DNA of 64,000 nucleotides, taken from assembly GCF_031453675.1 (NCBI RefSeq), contig NZ_JAVIZX010000001.1:1240001-1304000 (forward strand), in the 5' to 3' direction. How positions within the stretch are numbered: the first letter of the stretch is position 1; every line of letters begins with the position of its first letter. The DNA comes from Paracidovorax wautersii. Its GTDB lineage: Bacteria > Pseudomonadota > Gammaproteobacteria > Burkholderiales > Burkholderiaceae_C. Position numbers and translations under genes: made by a program. Shown here piece after piece: positions 57,056 through 64,000 of the stretch. The notes under the pieces are model-generated. The model saw only the letters and a program-made list of their open reading frames with translations, was not told the DNA's origin and made no database searches.

Positions 57056-57462
57056 CTACTCGACACATCACCCTGCAGCCTCTGGCCGGCACCTACGCCA
57101 TCGCGCGCCTCGCCCCCGACAGCGCGTTTCCCGCCTGGGCCGACGGCCCCGGCTTCGTCACCGTCTCGCGCACCCGCGACGAGCTGTCGGTCACCTGCCT
57201 GGAGGAGCGCGTGCCCGCAGACATGCAGGCCGACCGCGGCTGGTGGGCATTGCGCTTCGTCGGCCCGTTCGCGTTCGGTGCAACGGGCATCGTCCTGTCC
57301 GTGATCCGCCCGCTGTCGGAGAACGGCATCGGCGTGTTCGTGGTGTCCACCTTCGACGGCGACCACCTGCTGGTGCAGCAGGCCGACCGCGAACGCGCGT
57401 GGGCACTGCTGTGCGCCGCCGGGCACACGCTGCTGGCGCCGGAGGATGCAGCCGCAACCTGA
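57052..57462 (+). CDS. ACT-domain protein (ACT_7/CASTOR-like)
   Basis: A 136-residue small soluble protein: GTYAIARLAPDSAFPAWADG at the N-terminus, FVTVSRTRDELSVTCLEERV, WWALRFVGPFAFGATGIVLS and IGVFVVSTFDGDHLLVQQAD. This is the double ACT-like fold of the ACT_7 family, whose eukaryotic relative CASTOR1 senses arginine. Its start overlaps the exporter stop. A role as a cytosolic amino-acid sensor or modulator of the exporter is an attractive inference, not shown by the sequence. Confidence 0.85.
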   Translation: MTTRHITLQPLAGTYAIARLAPDSAFPAWADGPGFVTVSRTRDELSVTCLEERVPADMQADRGWWALRFVGPFAFGATGIVLSVIRPLSENGIGVFVVSTFDGDHLLVQQADRERAWALLCAAGHTLLAPEDAAAT

Positions 57463-57542
57463 CGCGGTGGGCACAGGCGCAGGCAGGCCGATGCAGTACG
57501 CTCGGCCGCCATCCGTCCGCTGCTTTTTCACCAAGCCCCGCC

Positions 57543-58103
57543 ATGCCCCTCTCCCCCTACCTCGATACCGCGCCCATGCTGGAAGCCGGCGCCTTCGTCC
57601 ACCCTTCGGCCCAGGTCATCGGCGATGTGCAACTGGGGCCCGACAGCTCCGTGTGGTGCAACGCCGTGCTGCGCGGCGACGTCCACCGCATCACCGTGGG
57701 TGCCTGCAGCAACGTGCAGGATCTGAGCATGGGCCATGTCTCGCACCGCAACCCTGCCAAGCCCGAGGGCTCGCCGCTGGTGATCGGGGACCATGTCACG
57801 GTAGGCCACGGGGTGATCCTGCACGGCTGCCGCATCGGCAACGAATGCCTCATCGGCATGGGCTCCATCGTGATGGACGACGCGGTGATCGAAGACCGCG
57901 TGATGCTCGGTGCCGGCAGCCTGGTGCCGCCGGGCAAGGTGCTGGAGAGCGGCTACCTCTACATCGGCCGCCCCGCGGCACGGCAGCGGGCGCTGACCGA
58001 GGCCGAAATCGCCTACCTGAAGTACTCCGCCGAGCACTATGTGCGGGTGAAGAACAACTACCAGGCCCCGCCTACTCCCACGGAAGCGCCGCAACCGCCC
58101 TGA
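57543..58103 (+). CDS. Gamma-carbonic anhydrase-like hexapeptide protein
   Basis: A 186-residue left-handed beta-helix protein of the YrdA/PaaY group. Hexapeptide repeats run from ~18 to ~140 (AFVHPSAQVIGDVQLGPDSS, VIGDHVTVGHGVILHGCRIG). Metal ligands are visible as His in MGHVSHRN (~65), VTVGHGVILHGC (~90 and 95). The start ATG 57543 is within the AAGCCCCGCC leader without a strong ribosome site. Relatives bind zinc or iron; few have carbonic anhydrase activity proven. It appears to be a separate transcription unit or the tail of the argO operon (80-bp gap). Confidence 0.9.
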   Translation: MPLSPYLDTAPMLEAGAFVHPSAQVIGDVQLGPDSSVWCNAVLRGDVHRITVGACSNVQDLSMGHVSHRNPAKPEGSPLVIGDHVTVGHGVILHGCRIGNECLIGMGSIVMDDAVIEDRVMLGAGSLVPPGKVLESGYLYIGRPAARQRALTEAEIAYLKYSAEHYVRVKNNYQAPPTPTEAPQPP

Positions 58104-58133
58104 AGCCGCGCCAGCCGCACAGGCTGCGGGAGC

Positions 58134-59057
58134 TCACTCCGCTGCGCGGCCAGCCTCGGCAATCGCCTGCACGACGGCCTGGAGCGCGCGGCCCAGCGGC
58201 TTGTCGTTGCGCAGCACCAGGCCCATGCGGCGATGCAGCCGGGGGGTGAGCGGGCGCACCTCCAGCTCGGCCGCGGCACCCGGCCCGCTCACCGCCATGC
58301 GCGGCAGCAGGCCGACGCCCAGCCCGGCACCCACCATGGCCTTGATGGCCTCCACGCTGTCGAACTCCATCTGCGGGCGCGGCACCGCCCCGCCGCGCCG
58401 CAGCCAGGCATCGGCGATCTGCCGCGTGGTGGCGGTGGCATCGAAGGCCAGCAGCGGCAGCGCCGCCACGGCGCGCGGCGTGCAGCGGGCCGGCAGCGCA
58501 GGCGTGCCGCCGACGCGGCCCACGGCCACCAGCTCGTCCTGCAGCACTTCCACCACGCTGAGCGCGCGTGAAGCCACGGGCAGGGTCACCAGCGCCAGGT
58601 CCAGCGTGTTGTGCTCCACGCCGCGCAGGCAGTGCTCGGTGTTGCCGGTGCTGACCACCACCTCCAGGCGCGGGTGGGCGGTGCGCAGCCGGTGCAGCAC
58701 CGGCGGTAGCAGGTACAGGCAGGTGGTGAGCCCCGTGCACAGGCGCACCCGGCCGGCCACCTCGCTGGCGTGCGTGCCCACGGCGCGCAGCGCGGCCTCC
58801 AGCGCGGCGGCAATGGCGGGCACATGCTGCAGCAGCTCCGCCCCGGCGGCGGTCGGGCGCACGCTGCGGCCCACGCGCTCCAGCAGGCGCACGCCCAGGC
58901 GGCGCTCCAGCTGCCGCACCTGCAGGCTGACGGCCGGCTGGGTCAGCCCCAGGCGCTCGGCGGCGGCCGAGAACGTGCCTTCGCGCGCCACCAGATCGAA
59001 GGCGCGCAGCGGCTCCAGCGGCAGCTCGGAAGGCAAAGAAAATTTTATGCGTTGCAT
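58134..59057 (-). CDS. LysR-family transcriptional regulator
   Basis: A 307-residue LysR protein. The N-terminus reads LEPLRAFDLVAREGTFSAAA (helix-turn-helix start, ~14-33), and RLGLTQPAVSLQVRQLERRL continues it. The effector domain at ~100-300 has RVRLCTGLTTCLYLLPPVLH and TLDLALVTLPVASRALSVVE. It is divergent from the amidohydrolase gene across only ~50 bp, in which TTGCGCAA forms a small palindrome. Control of the amidohydrolase is the obvious inference; the effector is unknown. Confidence 0.9.
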   Translation of the reverse strand: MQRIKFSLPSELPLEPLRAFDLVAREGTFSAAAERLGLTQPAVSLQVRQLERRLGVRLLERVGRSVRPTAAGAELLQHVPAIAAALEAALRAVGTHASEVAGRVRLCTGLTTCLYLLPPVLHRLRTAHPRLEVVVSTGNTEHCLRGVEHNTLDLALVTLPVASRALSVVEVLQDELVAVGRVGGTPALPARCTPRAVAALPLLAFDATATTRQIADAWLRRGGAVPRPQMEFDSVEAIKAMVGAGLGVGLLPRMAVSGPGAAAELEVRPLTPRLHRRMGLVLRNDKPLGRALQAVVQAIAEAGRAAE

Positions 59058-59106
59058 GCGTTACCCAAGATTCCTTGCGCAAGCATAGCGGGGCACCATA
59101 GTCGGC

Positions 59107-60456
59107 ATGGACACCCGCCTTCCCACCGCCCCTCCCTTCCCCACGCCCGCCGCCAGCCCGGCCGCGCCTGCACCGCCCCAAGCCGCCCCCGCCGATCTGC
59201 CGCTGGACCCGGCCCGCCTGTGGCGCCGGCTGGAGGCCCTGTCGCGCTTCACCCGGCCCGACCTGCCGTGGACGCGCCGCGCCTTCTCGCCCGAGTTCAC
59301 CGCCGCGCGGGCCTGGCTGGCCGGCGAGTTCGCCAGCGCCGGCCTGGCTGTGCACACGGACGCGGCGGGCAACCTGATCGGCCGCCGCGAGGGCCGCGTG
59401 CCCGGCTCCCCGGCGCTGGTGAGCGGGTCGCACAGCGACACGGTGCTGCAGGGCGGCCGGTTCGACGGCATCCTGGGCGTGGTGGCGGCGCTGGAGGTGG
59501 CCCATGCGCTGCACGACGCCGGCCAGACCTGGCACCACCCGCTGGAGGTGGTGGACTTCCTGGCCGAGGAACCGACGGACCATGGCGTCTCCTGCGTGGG
59601 CAGCCGCGCACAGGCGGGCCTGCTGGACGTGCCGCTGCTGCAGGCCGCGGACGCCCAGGGCGAGACGCTGGCCCAGGCGCTGCAGCGCATCGGCGGCGCA
59701 CCCGAGCGGATCGACAGCGCCCGGCGCGCACCGGGCAGCGTGGCGGCCTTCGTCGAGCTGCACATCGAGCAGGGGCCGGTGCTGGAGCAGGAGGGCCTGG
59801 CCATCGGCGCGGTGACGCACATCGTGGGCATCCACCGGGTGGAGGTCACCGTGACCGGCCAGCCCGACCACGCCGGCACCACGCCCATGCACCTGCGCCA
59901 CGACGCCCTGGCCGGCGCGGCGGCGATCATCACGCTGGCCCACCACCGGGCCCTCGCCCTGAGCCAGCCGGGCCGCTACGTGGTGGCCACCGTGGGCCGC
60001 CTGGCCGTCGAGCCCAACGCCACCAACACGGTGCCCGGGCGGGTGCGCATGAGCCTGGAGGTGCGCAGCGACGACCCGCAGGTGCTGCGCACGTTCGTGG
60101 ACGAACTACTGCAGGCCACGGCCGGCGAGATGCAGCGCTGCCGCGTCTCGGCCGCCGCGCGCACGCTGACGCAGACGCAGCCCACGCAGGCGGACGAGCG
60201 GGTGATCGCCGCCATCGAGCAGGCGGCGCGCCGCCACGGCCACGCGCACCGGCGCATGCCCAGCGGCGCGGGGCACGATGCCGTGCCGATGGCGCGCCTG
60301 GCCCCCATGGGCATGGTGTTCATTCCCTGCCGCGGCGGACGCAGCCACTGCGCCGAGGAGTGGAGCGAACCCGCGCAGGTGCTGGCGGGCACGCAGGTGC
60401 TGGCCGCGGCGCTGCAGGGGCTGGACGCTCAGCTGGCCGCACCACCCCTCCAGTGA
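59107..60456 (+). CDS. M20-family carbamoylase/allantoate-type amidohydrolase
   Basis: A 449-residue metal-dependent amidohydrolase of the hydantoinase/carbamoylase group (N-carbamoyl-amino-acid hydrolase, allantoate amidohydrolase, ureidoglycolate hydrolase). Metal-site motifs: SGSHSDTVLQGGRFDGILGV (~102-121), EEPTDHGVSCVGS (~157) and HIEQGPVLEQEG (~218). Later blocks are GQPDHAGTTPM (~255) and PSGAGHDAVPMARLAPMGMV (~386). The N-terminus (~1-35) is Pro/Ala-rich. The exact substrate is unknown. The neighbouring Bug receptor and LysR gene suggest an uptake-and-hydrolysis unit. Confidence 0.9.
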   Translation: MDTRLPTAPPFPTPAASPAAPAPPQAAPADLPLDPARLWRRLEALSRFTRPDLPWTRRAFSPEFTAARAWLAGEFASAGLAVHTDAAGNLIGRREGRVPGSPALVSGSHSDTVLQGGRFDGILGVVAALEVAHALHDAGQTWHHPLEVVDFLAEEPTDHGVSCVGSRAQAGLLDVPLLQAADAQGETLAQALQRIGGAPERIDSARRAPGSVAAFVELHIEQGPVLEQEGLAIGAVTHIVGIHRVEVTVTGQPDHAGTTPMHLRHDALAGAAAIITLAHHRALALSQPGRYVVATVGRLAVEPNATNTVPGRVRMSLEVRSDDPQVLRTFVDELLQATAGEMQRCRVSAAARTLTQTQPTQADERVIAAIEQAARRHGHAHRRMPSGAGHDAVPMARLAPMGMVFIPCRGGRSHCAEEWSEPAQVLAGTQVLAAALQGLDAQLAAPPLQ

Positions 60457-60480
60457 CCGCCTGCGGCCGGGCCGGTGCCG

Positions 60481-61471
60481 TCAGTCGGCGCTCATGCGGG
60501 GCCCGGGCGGCCACGGCGCGCATCAGCGGCAGCTCGCGCTCCAGCAGCGCGTCGGCCTGCTTGGCGGGGCCGACCACCGCTTCGACGCCCTGGTCCGCCA
60601 GCGCCTTGCGCACGCCGGGGTCGGCCATGGTTTCCATCAAGGCCTTTTCCAGCTTGGCGTGCACGGCCGCCGGCAGGCCGCGCGGCGCCATGACGGTGCC
60701 CCACGATTCCAGCACCACGTCGGGGAAGCCCGCCTCGGCGAACGTGGGCACCTGCGGCAGCGTGGGCAGGCGCTTGGGCGAGGCCACGGCGATGGCCTTG
60801 ACCTTGCCCGCCTTGATCTGCGGCGCGGCGGTGACCACGGTGTCCATGGCCAGCGGCAGCTGTCCGCCGATGAGGTCGGTGAGCATGGGCGCGCTGCCCT
60901 TGTAGGGCACGTGCAGCAGCTGCACGCCCAGGGCCAGCCAGGCGATCTCGGCCGTGAAATGCGAGGCCGTGCCCGCGCCGAAGGAGGCATAGGGCAGCTG
61001 GCCCGGCGCCTTCTTCGCGGCGGCCTGCACCTGGGCAACCGTGCTGAAGGGCGCGTCCTTGCCGGCCAGCAGCACCATGCCGGCGCGGCTCAGCATGCCG
61101 ATCTGCTCGAAGCTCTTCACGGAGTCGTAGGGCAGGTCCTTGCGCACGGCCGGGTTCAGCGTGAGCATGGAACCCGAGCCGATCAGCAGCGTGTAGCCAT
61201 CCGGCGCGGAGCGCGCCACGTAACCGGCCGCCACGGCTGTGCCGCCGCCCGGGCGGTTGTCGATGACCACGGGCTGGCCCAGCTTCTCGCCCAACTTGGG
61301 CGCGATGGCGCGGCCGATGGTGTCGCTGCTGCCGCCGGGCGGGAAGGGCACCACCAGCGTCACCGGGCGCGAGGGGTAGGCGGGCTGCGCCAGCACCCCC
61401 GCAGAGCCCACCCATGCGGCAGCGGCCACGGCCGCGACTTTCCAGGCCCAGGCCCGACGTTGCATCTTCAT
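60481..61471 (-). CDS. Bug-family binding protein with C-terminal frameshift
   Basis: A periplasmic solute receptor of ~330 residues. The signal peptide MKMQRRAWAWKVAAVAAAAW ends near VLAQP; family motifs are RPVTLVVPFPPGGSSDTIGR, DNRPGGGTAVAAGYVA and VPTFAEAGFPDVVLESWG. Near the end the frame runs on past the expected stop, down to 60320 and into the opposite amidohydrolase gene. Removing one base from the GGGG run at 60498-60501 gives the compact ending ARARMSAD and stops at 60481. Start ATG 61471 follows AGAGG. A real mutation and a sequencing indel are both possible. Ligand unknown. Confidence 0.85.
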
Positions 61472-61534
61472 CACTACCTCTTGCTTGCAGAAAAAACCGA
61501 AGCCGCGATGGTATGCAAGCCCACAGATGAGCCT

Positions 61535-61552
61535 GGCATATCGATAGATGCC
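61535..61552. promoter_or_regulatory. Inverted repeat in a divergent promoter region
   Basis: GGCAT-N8-ATGCC (extendable to TGGCAT/ATGCCA) lies between the Bug gene and the radical SAM gene in an AT-richer gap. It is a candidate operator; no matching regulator is adjacent apart from the LysR gene 2.5 kb away. Confidence 0.35.
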
Positions 61553-61643
61553 ATTGCCACAGTGCCTCGGCCTGAGTGTCCCTGCCTGAGCGCGGCGGCC
61601 CACCGGCCGGGATAATCGGGGGCCCTCCCGCCCCACGCCTTCC

Positions 61644-63554
61644 ATGTCCGACACCGCCTGCCGCGTGCTGGCCGTCATCCCGCCGATGACGCAGCTGAAC
61701 ACGCCCTACCCGTCCACCGCCTACCTCACGGGCTTTCTGCGCTCGCGTGGCGTGGCCGCGTTCCAGGAGGATCTGGCGCTGGCGTTGGTGCTGCGGCTGC
61801 TGTCGCCCGAGGGGCTGAAGGCCGTGGCGGCGCGGGTGGAGGCCATTCCTCCGAAGAAGCGCAGCCCCGCCGTGCAGTCGTTCGCTGCGCAGCAGGACCG
61901 GTACCTCGCCACCATCGGCCCGGCCATTGCCTTCCTGCAGGGGCGCGACAGCACGCTGGCGCACCGCATCGCGGGCCGCCACTACCTGCCCGAGGGGCCG
62001 CGCTTCGCCACGCTGGACGTGTACGTGGACGACGAAGGCGGCGATCCGCTGGGCTGGGCCTTCGGCGCCCTGGGCCTGACCGACAGGGCCAAGCACCTGG
62101 CCACGCTGTATCTGAACGACCTGGCCGACGTGCTGCGCGACGCGGTGGACGAACGCTTCGAGTTCGTGCGCTATGCCGAATCGCTGGCCGGCAGCCAACC
62201 GACTTTTGATCCGCTGGCCGAAGCCCTCGCCGCGCCGCCGACGCTGGTGGACGACCTGCTGCAGCAGCTCACGCACGAGGCCATCGAGCGCCACCAGCCC
62301 ACGGTGGTGCTGCTGTCCGTGCCCTTCCCCGGGTCCGTGTATGCGGCCTTCCGCATCGCCCAGGCCATCAAGGCGCGGCACCCGCACATCGCCACCGTGC
62401 TGGGCGGCGGCTTCGTGAACACCGAGCTGCGCGAACTGGCCGATGCGCGCGTGTTCGACTTCTTCGACTACGTGACGCTGGACGCCGGCGAGCGCCCGCT
62501 GCTCGCGCTGCTGGAGCACCTGCAGGGCCAGCGCGGCCGCCAGCGCCTGGTGCGCACCTTCGTGCGCAACGACGCAGGCGCCGTGCAGTACGTGAACCTG
62601 ATGGAGGCCGACGTCGCGTTCGCGGAGGTGGGCACGCCCACCTGGGACGGCCTGCCGCTGGACCGCTACCTGTCGCTGCTGGACATGCTCAACCCCATGC
62701 ACCGGCTGTGGAGCGACGGGCGCTGGAACAAGCTGACCGTGGCGCACGGCTGCTACTGGAAGAAGTGCAGCTTCTGCGACGTGAGCCTGGACTACATCGG
62801 CCGCTACGAAGGCGCCAGCGCCGAGGTGCTGGCCGACCGCATCGAGGCCATCGTGCGCGAGACGGGCCAGACGGGCTTTCACTTCGTGGACGAGGCCGCA
62901 CCGCCCAAGGCACTCAAGGCCCTGTCGCACGAACTGATCGCGCGCAACGCCGGCATCAGCTGGTGGGGCAACGTGCGCTTCGAGAAGACCTTCACGCCCG
63001 ACCTGGCCGAGCTGATGGCCGACAGCGGCTGCATCGCCATCTCGGGCGGGCTGGAAGTGGCGTCGGACCGGCTGCTGAACCTGATGAAGAAGGGCGTGAG
63101 CGTGGACCAGGTGGCGCGCGTGACCAAGGCGTTCAGCGATGCGGGCATCCTGGTGCATGCCTACCTGATGTACGGCTTTCCGACGCAGACGGTGCAGGAC
63201 ACGGTGGACGCGCTGGAATACGTGCGCCAGCTGTTCGCCAACGGCTGCATCCAGAGCGGGTTCTTCCACCGCTTTGCCTGCACGGTGCATTCCCCGGTGG
63301 GGCAGAACCCGGCCGAGTACGGCGTGACGCTGGCACCGCTGCCGCCCGGAGACTTCGCCAAGAACGACGTGGCGTTCATCGACCCGACGGGGGTGGACCA
63401 TGATGCGCTGGGGTTGGGGTTGAAGAAGGCGATCTACAACTACATGCATGGGATCGGGTTGGAGGAGGATGTGCGGGCTTGGTTTCCGTTTCATGTGCCG
63501 AAGACCACGGTGAACCGCCGGCGGATTGAGAAGGCTTTGATGGCTCGGGCTTGA
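61644..63554 (+). CDS. B12-binding-type radical SAM protein
   Basis: A 636-residue radical SAM enzyme. The N-terminal half (~1-300) resembles a cobalamin-binding Rossmann domain (PYPSTAYLTGFLRSRGVAAF; VVLLSVPFPGSVYAAFRIAQ; VLGGGFVNTELREL). The iron-sulphur motif is GCYWKKCSFCD (~373), a C-x4-C-x2-C spacing seen in this subgroup instead of the usual C-x3-C-x2-C. Downstream are FVDEAAPPKALKALSHELIA, SGGLEVASDRLLNLMKKG and HAYLMYGFPTQT. It stands alone, with no maturase or substrate gene nearby. The reaction is unknown. Confidence 0.88.
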   Translation: MSDTACRVLAVIPPMTQLNTPYPSTAYLTGFLRSRGVAAFQEDLALALVLRLLSPEGLKAVAARVEAIPPKKRSPAVQSFAAQQDRYLATIGPAIAFLQGRDSTLAHRIAGRHYLPEGPRFATLDVYVDDEGGDPLGWAFGALGLTDRAKHLATLYLNDLADVLRDAVDERFEFVRYAESLAGSQPTFDPLAEALAAPPTLVDDLLQQLTHEAIERHQPTVVLLSVPFPGSVYAAFRIAQAIKARHPHIATVLGGGFVNTELRELADARVFDFFDYVTLDAGERPLLALLEHLQGQRGRQRLVRTFVRNDAGAVQYVNLMEADVAFAEVGTPTWDGLPLDRYLSLLDMLNPMHRLWSDGRWNKLTVAHGCYWKKCSFCDVSLDYIGRYEGASAEVLADRIEAIVRETGQTGFHFVDEAAPPKALKALSHELIARNAGISWWGNVRFEKTFTPDLAELMADSGCIAISGGLEVASDRLLNLMKKGVSVDQVARVTKAFSDAGILVHAYLMYGFPTQTVQDTVDALEYVRQLFANGCIQSGFFHRFACTVHSPVGQNPAEYGVTLAPLPPGDFAKNDVAFIDPTGVDHDALGLGLKKAIYNYMHGIGLEEDVRAWFPFHVPKTTVNRRRIEKALMARA

Positions 63555-63559
63555 TCTTC

Positions 63560-63620
63560 TTTTGGTCGAATTGGCTTCTAGCGCTTATATGGTGAGCGCA
63601 TGCAGCTATCATTTTTGAAT
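63560..63620 (-). repeat. Dispersed repeat family A, copy 9
   Basis: On the minus strand: TTCAAAAATGATAGCTGCAT, then GCGCTCACCATATAAGCGCT and AGAAGCCAATTCGACC. Close to consensus on both halves. It lies just after the stop of the radical SAM gene. Confidence 0.75.
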
Positions 63621-63669
63621 GTTGCTGAGCGACTGCTTCCCGGGGCCGGGGGGTGCGCCCGGCGGCGCA

Positions 63670-63703
63670 CTCACTTTCTTTCGCTTCGCCGAAAGAAAGT
63701 GAG
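63670..63703. repeat. Perfect 14-bp-arm hairpin element
   Basis: CTCACTTTCTTTCG at 63670-63683 pairs with CGAAAGAAAGTGAG at 63690-63703 around the loop CTTCGC. It is followed by CAAAGAAAGGGCGACCC. It forms the left part of the larger repeat block and could also terminate transcription or mark an element boundary. Confidence 0.75.
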
Positions 63704-64000
63704 CAAAGAAAGGGCGACCCTACTGCCCGCGTCCCCTTCGCTTGCGCTACGGGGCAGCCTGCGATGCTCGCGCAGACAGGGCCGCCGTGGAACTCACTGC
63801 GCTGCGGAGCAGCTCCGTTCGGACAGCCACGGCGAGTCAGTTCACGAGGCATGCGCGCTCCGACGCGCATGCGCCCTGCCCGCGCTCGGCTTCTCGGCAC
63901 GGGCAGAAGGGAACCCGAACGCCCCACACGGGCCGTCGCTGCGCTCGGCCCTTACGGGGCGGAGTGCGCGTGCTCTGCGCTTGCGCAGGCGCGCAGCGCC

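Larger units (their letters stand above)
63555..64000. other. Gene-free repeat mosaic at the window end
   Basis: About 446 bp without a credible gene. It holds repeat family A copy 9, a strong hairpin (63670-63703), and then a GC-rich block of short mirrored words (CGCTTGCGCTACGGGGCAGC; CGCTGCGGAGCAGCTCCG; GCATGCGCGCTCCGACGCGC) continuing to the edge. This looks like a large extragenic repeat element seen in part; the open frames in it are compositional artefacts. Confidence 0.65.

Noticed and set aside
60492-63494. A 1000-codon open frame on the minus strand opposite the radical SAM gene and Bug gene
   Set aside because: It is a GC-bias shadow: the opposite strand encodes a clear radical SAM protein, and the frame has no family motifs and an abnormal Ala/Arg/His/Gln composition.

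Overview
The window is very GC-rich, densely coding DNA that looks like a chromosome segment of a Comamonadaceae betaproteobacterium (Acidovorax/Comamonas-like). Three observations support this: the minCDE operon, the protocatechuate 4,5-cleavage (pmd/lig-type) gene order, and many Bug-type periplasmic binding proteins and LysR regulators. A dispersed short repeat with a WTAGCTRCYTGCGCTTG core fits the same group. I see no rRNA, tRNA, CRISPR array, complete insertion sequence or prophage. The genus is inferred from gene content only.

Layout. 0-8.4 kb: an MdtABC-type RND efflux operon with its outer-membrane factor; the adaptor gene is cut by the window edge. 8.4-11.6 kb: a small membrane protein, a LysR regulator and a Bug protein. 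11.8-20.8 kb: a protocatechuate meta-cleavage operon on the minus strand (cytosolic binding protein, ligJ, ligK, frameshifted Bug gene, ligI, ligA, ligB, ligC, pobA) with a divergent LysR gene. 20.9-28.7 kb: metallophosphoesterase, universal stress protein with an FNR-like box, TetR, ArgP-like regulator divergent from D-amino-acid dehydrogenase, PhoD and ChrA. 28.8-35.0 kb: a Fur-box-preceded iron-uptake module (FecI sigma, FecR, TonB receptor, DUF3649, PepSY protein). 35.0-38.4 kb: flavoprotein oxidoreductase, M14 peptidase, alpha/beta hydrolase lacking its serine nucleophile, flavin reductase. 38.5-40.4 kb: minC-minD-minE. 40.6-48.3 kb: EamA exporter, pssA, acetoacetyl-CoA synthetase, DUF6139, aldehyde dehydrogenase, LysR. 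48.7-53.3 kb: UbiM-like hydroxylase and an ABC importer with a fused permease. 53.3-58.1 kb: MBL hydrolase/TetR pair with a two-site operator, argP-argO-ACT sensor, gamma-carbonic anhydrase. 58.1-63.6 kb: LysR, M20 amidohydrolase, Bug and a radical SAM/B12 protein, then a repeat mosaic to the end.

The most unusual signal is a set of short repeat families. They sit at gene 3' ends, where they overlap stop codons, and have also entered genes in frame. The acetoacetyl-CoA synthetase gene carries four repeat insertions: three copies of a GC-rich repeat, two of them an 82/84-identical tandem, plus one copy of the AT-richer repeat. dadA carries another copy of the AT-richer repeat. All are translated without breaking the frame, reminiscent of Rickettsia palindromic elements. 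A 162-bp palindromic MITE-like element ends on the stop codon of argP. Two Bug genes each have an apparent extra base in a four-base G/C run.
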